A DNA stretch of 49,742 nt, taken from an uncultured Planktomarina sp. (GTDB lineage: Bacteria > Pseudomonadota > Alphaproteobacteria > Rhodobacterales > Rhodobacteraceae). A program made the translations under genes and the position numbers. The stretch covers positions 1 through 49,742 of the forward strand of contig CAJWTH010000004.1 of the NCBI GenBank assembly GCA_913047725.1, in the 5' to 3' direction. Shown here piece after piece: positions 36,276-45,053 of this stretch (position 1 is the first letter of the stretch; each line of letters opens with the position of its first letter). The notes under the pieces were generated by a model. That model ran no database searches, was not told where the DNA came from, and worked only from the letters and a program-made list of their open reading frames with translations.

Positions 36276-36761
36276 ATGATGCAGTCAACTCTAATAAAAA
36301 AATTGCCGTATCGTCTCAATGTTGGCATAATGGTTGTTAACAAGGCAGGATATGTTTTTGTGGCGCAACGCTTAGACCACTACTCTGACGCCTGGCAAAT
36401 GCCACAAGGTGGGATAGACCCTGATGAGGAAACTGAAGCTGCTGCTCTGCGGGAATTAGAAGAAGAGACTGGGATTTCAGCCAATAAAGTAAAAATTATT
36501 ACTCAAAGTAAGGATTGGATTCCATACGAGTTGCCCGCTGAATTAATTCCAAAGCTCTGGAATGGGAAATATCGTGGACAAAAACAAAAATGGTACTTAA
36601 TGAGATTTTTAGGTGAAGATACAGATATTAATATCGAAACTTCTCATCCTGAATTTTCAGCCTGGAAGTGGATTTCGCCCAAAGAGCTACCAGACGCAAT
36701 TGTGCCATTTAAGCGCGATGTTTACATACGTATATTAGAAGAATTTCAGAATGATTTGTAA
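36276..36761 (+). CDS. rppH: RNA pyrophosphohydrolase
   Basis: Nudix enzyme that removes pyrophosphate from the 5' end of mRNA to start decay. 161 residues. The Nudix box GGIDPDEETEAAALRELEEETGI follows G-x5-E-x7-REUxEExGU exactly (about residues 45-67), and the opening PYRLNVGIMVVN and later KWYLMRFLGED fit RppH and not a generic Nudix. Two ATG codons are adjacent at the start. There is no gap after ctpA, so the two are certainly co-transcribed. Confidence 0.96.
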   Translation: MMQSTLIKKLPYRLNVGIMVVNKAGYVFVAQRLDHYSDAWQMPQGGIDPDEETEAAALRELEEETGISANKVKIITQSKDWIPYELPAELIPKLWNGKYRGQKQKWYLMRFLGEDTDINIETSHPEFSAWKWISPKELPDAIVPFKRDVYIRILEEFQNDL

Positions 36762-36816
36762 TCCCGACCCATATGGTCAAAACGGATTAAAGCTAATTGG
36801 CAAAAAGTTAAAAAAT

Positions 36817-37548
36817 TTATCTTGTGGCTAGCAGCTGAACTCGGCCTTTTGGGTACAAAGAGTAACACTTAGTTCCTTCAAACACTGCGGCAGTAAGAGA
36901 CTTGCCATACCCAGATCCACTATCCAAGTTCACGCGGTTGGTATAGTGGGTCGCATGTTCAATAGGCGTATGACCGTGAACAATTAACTTAGGGTATCGC
37001 CCCATGTAGTTGTGAAACTCTTCCCTTATCCATAAAAGATCATCCTCGCTTTGTTTCCTTAATTCTACTTCCGGCCTAACACCCGCATGACAGAAAAAGA
37101 TATCATCTGTCTCATAACTTAACTCACAATTAGCTAAAAATTTAAGGTGACTGTCTGGTACTGCTGAAAGAGCCGCTGAGTGCAATGCATTCAGACGATA
37201 CCTTTCAGAAAAATTAATGCCATAAGACATTAAAGTATTTTGCCCACCTAGTCTCTCGTGCAACCAACTTAAATCAATAAAAAGGTTGGGATCAATGCGC
37301 GATGGTGTTTGCAAAAACCACTCAAACATCCGGTCGTGGTTACCTTTGAGAAAAACCCAGTTTCGGCCAAGTTTTTGACCGCTGACAAGTAAATCCAATA
37401 CTTTTCTACTGTCTGGGCCACGGTCTACATAGTCCCCAAGAAAAACGGTTAGAGCCTCCGTTCCACCATCTGCTTCAACTAAGTCCAGAGCATGTTCAAG
37501 CAGGCCTAATTCTCCGTGGATATCACCAATCGCATAGATAGGGCTCAT
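36817..37548 (-). CDS. PPP-family metallophosphatase (serine/threonine phosphatase-like)
   Basis: 243 residues with the full set of PPP motifs: IGDIHGE (residues 7-13), GDYVDRGPDS, KGNHDRMFE and VHGHTPI near the C-terminus. These bind two metals for phosphoester hydrolysis. Bacterial members include protein Ser/Thr phosphatases and diadenosine tetraphosphatases; with this short form I cannot separate them. Its first 4 nt overlap the end of serA (ATGA), so it is co-translated at the 3' end of the serC-serA unit. Confidence 0.92.
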   Translation of the reverse strand: MSPIYAIGDIHGELGLLEHALDLVEADGGTEALTVFLGDYVDRGPDSRKVLDLLVSGQKLGRNWVFLKGNHDRMFEWFLQTPSRIDPNLFIDLSWLHERLGGQNTLMSYGINFSERYRLNALHSAALSAVPDSHLKFLANCELSYETDDIFFCHAGVRPEVELRKQSEDDLLWIREEFHNYMGRYPKLIVHGHTPIEHATHYTNRVNLDSGSGYGKSLTAAVFEGTKCYSLYPKGRVQLLATR

Positions 37549-39140
37549 AAAACGTCAAACTCCAGTCGGCTTACTTGGCTAAATTTACCAGTAGCGCTTA
37601 AATCAGCAAGTACGTTATCTTTAATAGCCTCATCTACATTTAATAAAGCTATCGCCTCACCACCGGCATCAGCACGACCCAAAGTAAAGTTAGCAATATT
37701 GACACCATGTCGCCCCATAATTGATCCTAATAAGCCTATTATCCCTGGTACGTCAGTATTAGTCGTATACAGCATATGGCTGCCTATCTCCGCGTCAACA
37801 TTAATACCTTTGATCTGAATAAAGCGGGGCTTTCTGTCACTAAATACTGTGCCAGCGACCGAACGCTCACGTTTTGAAGTTACGACAGTAACCTTGATAT
37901 ATGCATCAAATACACCTGATTTATTTTGATTGGTCGTGCTAATTTGGATGCCCCGCTCAAGAGCTATAACCGGTGCACTCACCATATTTACATCAGGGTT
38001 TCCAGATTTCATAATTCCCGCAACAACACCACAATTTAGAGCTTCTAGGTTCATGCTAGAAGCAGCACCATCATATAAAATATTTATCGCTTTTATTGGT
38101 TCATCGGTCATCTGGCCAATGAATGTGCCCAAAAACCCTACAAGTTGAAGCCAAGGACCCATAACCTTAGCCTCTTCAGCCGTCACAGATGGCATGTTTA
38201 AGGCGTTTACCACCGCTCCCGTAAGCAAATAATCTGAGATCTGCTCCGCAACTTGAACAGCAACGTTTTCTTGTGCTTCTGTGGTTGCCGCGCCTAAGTG
38301 AGGCGTACATACGACATTTGGCAAGTTAAATAGAGGACTGTTGGTTGCAGGTTCAGTTTCGAATACATCAAAAGCAGCACCAGCCACATGGCCAGATTTT
38401 AAGGCAAGTGCTAACGCCTTTTCATCTACCAATCCACCTCGTGCACAATTGATAATCCGAACACCAGGTTTCATTCGCGCTATCGCTTCTACATTAATGA
38501 TATTGGTCGTTTGCTCAGTTTTTGGTACGTGGAGTGAAATAAAATCAGCGCGTTCCAACAATGCATCCAGCTCTACTTTATTAATACCCAGTTTTTCGGC
38601 TCGGTCTTCGGACAAGAATGGGTCATAAGCAACAACCTTCATCTTTAAAGCAACAGCACGTTCACAAACGATGCCACCAATATTACCTGCCCCTATCACA
38701 CCCAAAGTTTTACCAGTTAACTCCACGCCCATAAACTTAGATTTTTCCCATTTTCCTGCGTGAGTTGACGCACTAGCCTCAGGGATCTGCCTAGCCACAG
38801 CAAACATCATCGCTATGGCATGTTCAGCTGTTGTAATCATATTTCCAAATGGCGTGTTCATCACAATCACACCCTTTTTTGATGCAGCAACACGGTCAAT
38901 ATTGTCTACGCCAATACCCGCCCGCCCAATTACTTTCAGATTAGTAGCCGCATTAATAATTTTTTCTGTAGCCTTTGTAGCCGACCGAACAACCAGACCA
39001 TCATATTGACTAATTACAGACAGTAGTTTGTCCTTGTCTTTTCCCAAATTGGGTTCAAAATCCACCTCAAGGCCACGATCACGAAAAATCTGGACAGCAG
39101 TTTCAGAAAGTTTATCGGATACTAATACTTTTGGACTCAT
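37545..39140 (-). CDS. serA: D-3-phosphoglycerate dehydrogenase
   Basis: First step of serine synthesis: oxidises 3-phosphoglycerate to 3-phosphohydroxypyruvate with NAD+. 531 residues, the long three-domain form. Nucleotide loop GVIGAGNIGG is near residue 147; the catalytic Arg (NCARGGLVDE), Glu (FETEP) and His (CTPHLGA) are in order. An intervening allosteric-substrate-binding domain (about 310-450) and a C-terminal ACT domain (TTNTDVPGIIGLLGSIMG) follow, so feedback control by serine is possible. AAGGAG lies 8 nt before the ATG. It follows serC by 45 nt. Confidence 0.98.
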   Translation of the reverse strand: MSPKVLVSDKLSETAVQIFRDRGLEVDFEPNLGKDKDKLLSVISQYDGLVVRSATKATEKIINAATNLKVIGRAGIGVDNIDRVAASKKGVIVMNTPFGNMITTAEHAIAMMFAVARQIPEASASTHAGKWEKSKFMGVELTGKTLGVIGAGNIGGIVCERAVALKMKVVAYDPFLSEDRAEKLGINKVELDALLERADFISLHVPKTEQTTNIINVEAIARMKPGVRIINCARGGLVDEKALALALKSGHVAGAAFDVFETEPATNSPLFNLPNVVCTPHLGAATTEAQENVAVQVAEQISDYLLTGAVVNALNMPSVTAEEAKVMGPWLQLVGFLGTFIGQMTDEPIKAINILYDGAASSMNLEALNCGVVAGIMKSGNPDVNMVSAPVIALERGIQISTTNQNKSGVFDAYIKVTVVTSKRERSVAGTVFSDRKPRFIQIKGINVDAEIGSHMLYTTNTDVPGIIGLLGSIMGRHGVNIANFTLGRADAGGEAIALLNVDEAIKDNVLADLSATGKFSQVSRLEFDVL

Positions 39141-39185
39141 TCTTACGCTCCTTATGGATACAATTTTTTAGTGACGCAGGAAAAA

Positions 39186-40328
39186 TTACTGCGCATTCAA
39201 TTCAGTTTGGTAGGCCCACTCCAGCCAAGGCAACATCGTTTTAATATCTATAGTTTCGACCGTGGCACCACACCAAATTCGTAAGCCGGCAGGCGCGTCA
39301 CGATATGAACTGACATCAAAAGCTGCTCCTTCCATTTCCAGCCGTTTAGCAACAGCTTTCGCAAATGCAGACGGATCTTTGATGCTAGAATCAGTAAATT
39401 TTAAACAAACCGAAGTGACAGAGCGTGTTTTGGAATCAACCGCTAAGTTATCAATCCAATCATGAACATCACAAAAATCCCAAATAGCTTGTGCATTGGC
39501 TTGAGCACGGGCCATCAAACCCTTTAGCCCACCTACGGATACCGCCCAATCGAGGGCAAACAGATAGTCTTCTACACAAAGCATCGAAGGGGTGTTGATA
39601 GTCGCGCCAGTGAAAATATCGTCAATTAATTTATTACCTTTTGTCAGACGAAAAATCTTTGGAATTGGCCAAGCTGGGGTATAGCTTTCCAACCGGGCAA
39701 CCGCCCTCGGAGAGAGGATCAACACTCCGTGCGCAGCTTCGCCCCCAAGTACTTTTTGCCAGCTAAAAGTCGTTACATCGAGCTTATTCCAAGGCAGGTC
39801 TACCGCAAAAGCAGCCGATGTGGCGTCACAGAAAGTCAATCCAACGCGATCTACAGGAATGGCATCGCCGGAAGCTAAACAAACACCAGAAGTCGTGCCA
39901 TTCCAAGTGAAACAAACATCATCAGCAAAGCTTAAACAAGACATATCAAAAATTTTACCATAAGGTGCAATATGCTCAGAGACATCAATCTTCAACTGTT
40001 TGACTGCGTCGCTGACCCAACCCGCGCCAAAGCTTTCCCAAGCAACCATCTGTACAGGACGCTCTCCAAGCATACTCCACATAGCCATCTCGAAAGCACC
40101 TGTATCAGACGCAGGCACAATACCAATTTTATATTCTTCTGGGATATTCAAAACATGGCGTGTTTGGGAAATGGCATCTGCCAACTTCTCCTTACCACCA
40201 GAAGCACGATGCGAACGGCCAAGCCACGCATCATCTAAAGAAGAACATGTCCATGTGGGGGGTTTGGCACAAGGGCCAGAAGAAAAACGCGGGTTTTCCG
40301 GCCTCGACGCCGGTTTTTTAATAGCCAC
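39186..40328 (-). CDS. serC: phosphoserine aminotransferase
   Basis: Transfers an amino group from glutamate to phosphohydroxypyruvate using PLP; also serves vitamin B6 synthesis. 380 residues. The opening RPENPRFSSGPCAKPP is typical of the alphaproteobacterial form, and the PLP lysine is K192 in FSWQKVLGGEAAHG. The start is GTG, supported by the N-terminal match and by GAGAGGA about 9 nt upstream. It is the first gene of serC-serA-phosphatase and is preceded by the structured leader described separately. Confidence 0.97.
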   Translation of the reverse strand: MAIKKPASRPENPRFSSGPCAKPPTWTCSSLDDAWLGRSHRASGGKEKLADAISQTRHVLNIPEEYKIGIVPASDTGAFEMAMWSMLGERPVQMVAWESFGAGWVSDAVKQLKIDVSEHIAPYGKIFDMSCLSFADDVCFTWNGTTSGVCLASGDAIPVDRVGLTFCDATSAAFAVDLPWNKLDVTTFSWQKVLGGEAAHGVLILSPRAVARLESYTPAWPIPKIFRLTKGNKLIDDIFTGATINTPSMLCVEDYLFALDWAVSVGGLKGLMARAQANAQAIWDFCDVHDWIDNLAVDSKTRSVTSVCLKFTDSSIKDPSAFAKAVAKRLEMEGAAFDVSSYRDAPAGLRIWCGATVETIDIKTMLPWLEWAYQTELNAQ

Positions 40329-40352
40329 TGATACTATCCTCTCAGATATACG

Positions 40353-40385
40353 CCCTTCGTTGGGGAAGGGTGTCCCAGTTAGACA
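40353..40385 (-). ncRNA. tandem-hairpin leader upstream of serC (candidate serC leader RNA)
   Basis: On the minus strand a small hairpin TGTC-(7 nt)-GACA (40385-40371) abuts a second, CCCTTC-CCCAAC-GAAGGG (40370-40353), 24 nt before the GTG start and just ahead of its ribosome site. A plausible -10 (TATATT, 40415-40410) would start the RNA about 80 nt before serC. Conserved leader RNAs are known upstream of serC in alphaproteobacteria (Rfam serC motif); that this is one is inferred from position and fold. Confidence 0.5.
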
Positions 40386-40528
40386 TTATCTTCAGATTTG
40401 AGTGGTAACAATATAGAAAACTACTCTTTTGCTAAAAACTGTGAAGTAAATAGGCTAATTTTTTAGTTCATCGGAAACCTTAGGTCGCAATCGCTTTTGA
40501 ACTTCAACTTAGAACCAGACCAACCAAA

Positions 40529-41026
40529 CTATGGGTAAGCCGCGCGTAATTGATTCACTTTGGCCTCTGTAACATCACCCTTGATCAGGCTGTGCACAGT
40601 GCCATCAGGGTCAACTAAAGCAACGTATATTTCCGACCGACCATCAATACCCAAAGAACGATTGAAAGCGTTTCGGCTAGAGTAAACTGTAATAGTCTTT
40701 GCGCGCATACTAATTGATGTAATGCCAGCCCGCATTCCCTTGTCAACAAATGACCGGAAAAAAGCCGCACCAAGCCCCACAACAGGCAGCTCGACCCAAG
40801 CTTGACCACCACTCTCACGCAGACCCAAACGTTCAACCCAGGAATCAATACTCGGCTGTTGGTTTCTTTTATACGCAATAAAAACAATAGTTGGAGTTCC
40901 AGGGAAATCTGCAGGTAGGTTTACGCTGCGACCGTTGAGATCATCAGCCGTAACATTTGGAAAGACAACATCTGCTTGCGCTGTTGTGGACAGAACCATT
41001 ATCACAAGTACAACTAAAGTTCGCAT
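40529..41026 (-). CDS. exported thioredoxin-fold-like protein of unknown function
   Basis: 165 residues with a clear signal peptide (TLVVLVIMVLSTTAQA, cut after about residue 18). The rest begins FPNVTADDLNGRSVNLPADF and TIVFIAYKRNQQP, the layout of a thioredoxin/peroxiredoxin-like fold, and ends YVALVDPDGTVHSLIKGDV. There is no CxxC pair, so if the fold is right it is not a classical redox protein; ATP10- or SCO-like accessory proteins also lack or vary this motif. It is probably periplasmic. It lies between serC and serB, in the same direction as serC and divergent from serB. Confidence 0.75.
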   Translation of the reverse strand: MRTLVVLVIMVLSTTAQADVVFPNVTADDLNGRSVNLPADFPGTPTIVFIAYKRNQQPSIDSWVERLGLRESGGQAWVELPVVGLGAAFFRSFVDKGMRAGITSISMRAKTITVYSSRNAFNRSLGIDGRSEIYVALVDPDGTVHSLIKGDVTEAKVNQLRAAYP

Positions 41027-41147
41027 AATGGTTTTATCTCTCTTAGATAGATTTTCTATTGTTTATTCGGAGCCATCAAGTCATTGGATCACTTGTAACT
41101 TACCAGAATTTTTGTCAAATCAGATTAAATTCGTGAAAGGCATCTCC

Positions 41148-42035
41148 ATGTTTATTGCAACTTTGCTATGCAAACCTGGAATGAAGGCACTGATACCCTC
41201 GCTCACACAATCTTTGATGAGCGCTTGGGGAGGCCGCAATTTGATCTGGCTGGCCGCGATGGAAGCTGTTGAGTTTGAACTCCTGGCCAGGCCTAAAAAC
41301 CTTTGGAAAGTCTGGGCGGACATGCAAGAGCTGGGTGTTGATTTGATAGTTCAACCCGAAGCTGGACGCCAAAAGAAAATGCTTTTAGCTGACATGGACA
41401 GCACAATGATAGAACAAGAATGTATTGATGAATTAGCCAAAGAAGCAGGCGTTGGGGCAAGGGTCTCAGACATCACTGCTCGTGCGATGAATGGTGACCT
41501 GGAATTTGAACAAGCGCTTCGTGAACGTGTCGGGCTGCTGAAAGGTTTGACTAAAGAGATCATCGCAAAAGTCTATCAAAAAAAAATTACCTTTACGCCT
41601 GGTGGGGAAGTTCTTGTGGCGACAATGCGCGCCCATAAAGGATATACCACATTGGTGAGTGGAGGGTTTACTGATTTTACAAGGCTCGTAGCAGCTAAAC
41701 TGGGATTTCATGAGCATCGTGCCAACACCCTATTGTATGCAAACGGAGCCTTGAACGGCCAAATAGTAACTCCAATTTTGGGGCGTAAAGAGAAAGTGAC
41801 CGCCCTGTACGAGATTACAGCAGCACAAGGCCTAAATGCAGATGATGTTCTAGCCGTGGGTGACGGTGCAAATGATCTAGGCATGTTGCAGTCGGCTGGA
41901 ACAGGCGTTGCATTGCACGCAAGACCTACCGTGCAGAACCAAGTATCAGTAAGGGTAAACCATGGTGATTTAACTGCGCTGTTGTATCTTCAGGGTTACT
42001 TAAAATCAGAATTTGTAATCCCACATAGCGTCTAA
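41148..42035 (+). CDS. serB: phosphoserine phosphatase
   Basis: Last step of serine synthesis. The frame is open from 40935, but the ATG at 41148 with GAAAGG upstream gives 295 residues whose N-terminus (MFIATLL) matches alphaproteobacterial SerB. HAD motif I is LLADMDSTMI with D82 and D84; motif II lies in TLVSGGFTDF and motif IV in AVGDGANDLGML. The N-terminal 75 residues form the small ACT-like domain of this group. It is divergent from serC and the exported protein, keeping the three serine genes within about 5 kb. Confidence 0.96.
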   Translation: MFIATLLCKPGMKALIPSLTQSLMSAWGGRNLIWLAAMEAVEFELLARPKNLWKVWADMQELGVDLIVQPEAGRQKKMLLADMDSTMIEQECIDELAKEAGVGARVSDITARAMNGDLEFEQALRERVGLLKGLTKEIIAKVYQKKITFTPGGEVLVATMRAHKGYTTLVSGGFTDFTRLVAAKLGFHEHRANTLLYANGALNGQIVTPILGRKEKVTALYEITAAQGLNADDVLAVGDGANDLGMLQSAGTGVALHARPTVQNQVSVRVNHGDLTALLYLQGYLKSEFVIPHSV

Positions 42036-42046
42036 GAAACAGCGTT

Positions 42047-43024
42047 TTAATCCAGTACAACAGAAATGCTACCTATCTGTAATCCATCCCAATTACTGAT
42101 GGGACCCAAGCGCCTAACAGCCGCCGGATGTGCTGCATTCAGCAAACCCATTCGTATCAATATGGCGGTAATCACTGCTTCACTTGCTCGAAATGCACCA
42201 TCTTCAATCTTTATGGCTACTCCCATTTTTTTGCTGGGTATTATTGCTGTAAACACAGCCTCAGCTCCTGTTTTTAATGCAACACCAGGGGCCGCATCCA
42301 TCAATTCAGTACAGGCCCGCGTTTCACCTGCTACTAAGTCAGGGTGGGCCATCATTGCATTACGCAAGCGTGCTGAGGCCAAACCCAAAATGTCCAAGCT
42401 ATTTCCAGAACAGCGGGCCATGGCGCGGGCCAAGCCACCAATTGTACAGGCCCAATTTGGTGCTGAGCATCCATCAATTCCATATCCTGGACTAGTTTCC
42501 CCAGTCACCTCCTCAAATGTGTTTAGAATAGCTTTCTGAACCGGGTGTTCGGGTAAATGGTAGTCGGGCCCTGCACCCAAATGCGCGCTTAGGGTCAAAA
42601 ACCCACTATGCTTGCCCGAACAGTTATTATGGTAGCGACAGGGAGTTTCATCTTTTTTGATCATTGCATTACGGGCTTCAGTATCACGTGGCCATTGAAT
42701 ACCACAGCGGAAATCGTCGTCTGTTTTTCTTAAATCTTTGAGCCAAGATTTTACCAAATTTGAATGAATTTCAGCACCTTGGTGGGAAGCACAAGACAAC
42801 GCCAGTTGCTGGGTTGTAAGTCCAAGTGAGTCTGCAGCACCAGATGCAACCAATGGTAAAGCTTGTAAAATTTTGCAAGAAGATCGAGGTAAAATAACAT
42901 GATTTGGATTACCCCATGCCTGTACAATTTCACCATCAAAATTACAAACTATTACATGCCCACGATGACAACTTTCAAGGAAATCACCTCGCCAAACCTC
43001 AACTAATGGAACAGAATGCAACAT
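42047..43024 (-). CDS. asparaginase (asparaginase II family, rhizobial type)
   Basis: Hydrolyses L-asparagine to aspartate and ammonia. 325 residues of the PF06089 type, unrelated to the E. coli enzymes. It shows ALSCASHQGAEIH near residue 80, NNCSGKHSGFL near residue 133 and YGIDGCSAPNWA near residue 184, the Ser/Lys/Cys motifs of the Rhizobium etli AnsA group. No signal peptide, so cytosolic. It converges with serB, leaving only 11 nt between stops. Confidence 0.93.
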   Translation of the reverse strand: MLHSVPLVEVWRGDFLESCHRGHVIVCNFDGEIVQAWGNPNHVILPRSSCKILQALPLVASGAADSLGLTTQQLALSCASHQGAEIHSNLVKSWLKDLRKTDDDFRCGIQWPRDTEARNAMIKKDETPCRYHNNCSGKHSGFLTLSAHLGAGPDYHLPEHPVQKAILNTFEEVTGETSPGYGIDGCSAPNWACTIGGLARAMARCSGNSLDILGLASARLRNAMMAHPDLVAGETRACTELMDAAPGVALKTGAEAVFTAIIPSKKMGVAIKIEDGAFRASEAVITAILIRMGLLNAAHPAAVRRLGPISNWDGLQIGSISVVLD

Positions 43025-43188
43025 TTATCACTCCAAAAAGCATTTTTTTGCCACACAAAGCTCAACAGGGGTTTCCCCTTGGCGGCTACGTGCGGTAGGT
43101 TAATAGTTAGCAATGCATAGTTTGCATGGCCAGAGAAAAGATAGATAGTAGCGCTTACCTCAGTTGTGAAAAAATAAAGGCGTAATAA

Positions 43189-43713
43189 ATGTTTAAAACG
43201 TTCACTTTTCCTATTTTGTTCATTTTGAGCTTCTACGGTTCAAATGTGGTTGCAGAGGAAACTTCCAATCGTGTGGCAGCCAAATCAGATTGGGCAGTTT
43301 TTGTGGGAGAAGCCCCAAATGAATGCTGGGCTGTGTCAGCGCCAAAAGAAACTTCAAACAAGCGTGGCGGTGTAAACGTTGACGTAAAACGTGGTCAAAT
43401 TCAGCTTTTTGCAATCTACCGACCAAGTGATGACGTCAAAGGTCAGATAGCCTTTACAGGCGGCTACCCCTTCGCTGAAGGGCGAAATATCACCATGAAA
43501 ATTGATGGGATAACATATGAACTGCCAACCGATGGAGAGTGGGCATGGCCTCCTAGTGCCGACGATGATAAAAAAATAATTGCAGCTATGAAAAGTGGAT
43601 CTAAAGCTGTACTTACAGCTCAATCTAAGCGTGGTACGGTTACCAAAGATACGTTCAGCTTGCTTGGTTTTACCGCAGCCATAAAAGAAGCCAGTAAGCG
43701 CTGTTCAAGTTGA
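43189..43713 (+). CDS. invasion-associated locus B (IalB) family protein
   Basis: 174 residues. It has a signal peptide (MFKTFTFPILFILSFYGSNVVA) and then the IalB pattern: DWAVFVGEAPNECWAVSAP, IQLFAIYRPSD and GFTAAIKEASKRCSS with a C-terminal cysteine that can pair with the one in NECWAV. IalB was named in Bartonella, but most members are in free-living alphaproteobacteria, where the role is unknown; it is presumably periplasmic. AAGGCG precedes the ATG. It is followed by rlmN after 70 nt with a hairpin in between. Confidence 0.9.
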   Translation: MFKTFTFPILFILSFYGSNVVAEETSNRVAAKSDWAVFVGEAPNECWAVSAPKETSNKRGGVNVDVKRGQIQLFAIYRPSDDVKGQIAFTGGYPFAEGRNITMKIDGITYELPTDGEWAWPPSADDDKKIIAAMKSGSKAVLTAQSKRGTVTKDTFSLLGFTAAIKEASKRCSS

Positions 43714-43735
43714 ACTCGACCTAACAATTGGCAAA

Positions 43736-43761
43736 AAGCTAGGGTATTGGTAACCTAGCTT
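43736..43761 (-). terminator. hairpin with U-tract on the minus strand between ialB and rlmN
   Basis: AAGCTAGG (43736-43743) and CCTAGCTT (43754-43761) form an 8-bp stem with a 10-nt loop. The run of T needed for an intrinsic terminator follows the stem only on the minus strand (GCTTTTTGCC). No minus-strand gene ends here, so it may stop antisense transcription, or serve only as a 3'-end stem for the ialB message. Confidence 0.35.
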
Positions 43762-43783
43762 CTCAGTAATATGGATCTAAACT

Positions 43784-44965
43784 ATGACTGACGCCTCAGT
43801 TCCAATAACGCAGGATGTCCTTACAGTCCCGCGCAAATTACAGCTGGGTCCAATTAATCTGGTAGGGCTGCCGCGTATTGAATTACATGACGCCTTAATT
43901 GAGGCAGGCACTAACGCGAAGCAAGCAAAAATGCGAACGGGTCAAATCTGGCAGTGGATTTACCAAAAAGGTGTGCGTGAATTTGACCAGATGACGAATT
44001 TGTCAAAAGACTATCGAACTTTTTTAAAAGAGCGTTTCGTAGTAATGGTCCCCGAAGTTGTATCTAAGCAGGTGTCAGTAGATGGTACTAGAAAGTATCT
44101 AATACGGATAGCAGGCGGGCACGAAGTTGAAACTGTTTATATTCCTGAGAAAGACCGCGGTACACTTTGTATCAGCAGCCAGGTCGGCTGTACACTCACC
44201 TGTTCCTTTTGCCATACAGGTACACAAAAGCTTGTACGCAATTTGACTGCTGGAGAGATTATTGGCCAAGTTATGTTGGCACGAGATGACTTGAATGAAT
44301 GGCCGGAACCTGGCCGGAACCCTGTAAATACTGCACGTCTTCTGTCTAACATAGTGTTAATGGGCATGGGGGAACCTTTATACAACTTTGATAATGTGCG
44401 AGATGCAATGAAAATTGCAATGGATCCCGAGGGAATTTCTCTTTCACGGCGCAGAATTACTCTTTCGACATCCGGCGTAGTGCCAGAGATTGCAAGAACG
44501 GCGACTGAAATAGGTTGTCTTCTGGCTATTTCATTTCATGCTACAACAAATGAGGTACGGGACCAATTAGTACCAATAAATAAGCGGTGGAATTTGGATA
44601 CGTTGATTGACGCATTGCGTGAATATCCAAAAGTCAGTAACTCCGAAAGAATTACTTTTGAATATGTGATGCTAAAAGATATAAATGATAGTGACGCGGA
44701 CGCACATCGTTTGGTGGATTTAATCAAAGGCATCCCAGCAAAGGTTAATTTGATACCATTTAATCCCTGGCCTGGCGCACCGTATGAGCGCTCAACAAAC
44801 AATCGAATTCATGCTTTTTCTGAAATTATTTATCAGGCCGGCTATGCGAGCCCCGTACGTAAGCCAAGAGGAGAGGATATTTTTGCTGCATGCGGTCAAC
44901 TGAAATCAGCAACCGAACGCGAACGAAAGAGTAGAAAAGAAATTTCAGCTGAAACTGGACTATAA
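43784..44965 (+). CDS. rlmN: dual-specificity rRNA/tRNA adenine-C2 methyltransferase
   Basis: Radical-SAM enzyme that makes m2A2503 in 23S rRNA and m2A37 in some tRNAs. 393 residues. The cluster motif is C136-x3-C140-x2-C143 ([12 protein letters not shown]), and the catalytic C370 in FAACGQL is present, as needed for the methyl-transfer relay. [14 protein letters not shown] and [19 protein letters not shown] complete the family pattern. The ATG has GGAT upstream. It converges with the LOG-family gene. Confidence 0.97.
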   Translation: MTDASVPITQDVLTVPRKLQLGPINLVGLPRIELHDALIEAGTNAKQAKMRTGQIWQWIYQKGVREFDQMTNLSKDYRTFLKERFVVMVPEVVSKQVSVDGTRKYLIRIAGGHEVETVYIPEKDRGTLCISSQVGCTLTCSFCHTGTQKLVRNLTAGEIIGQVMLARDDLNEWPEPGRNPVNTARLLSNIVLMGMGEPLYNFDNVRDAMKIAMDPEGISLSRRRITLSTSGVVPEIARTATEIGCLLAISFHATTNEVRDQLVPINKRWNLDTLIDALREYPKVSNSERITFEYVMLKDINDSDADAHRLVDLIKGIPAKVNLIPFNPWPGAPYERSTNNRIHAFSEIIYQAGYASPVRKPRGEDIFAACGQLKSATERERKSRKEISAETGL

Positions 44966-45053
44966 CACTTTCTACTGGACCTCTAACAACGTAAATTAGT
45001 GAAAGAGCCTATGTGGACTTTGGAATGTTTATGTTGGGCCAAACACTTATAGT

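Noticed and set aside
36759-36789. Nested hairpin TAATCC-GACC-GGTC-GGATTA at the end of rppH
   Set aside because: Short stems, an inner mismatch and no U-tract on either strand; not supportable as a terminator.
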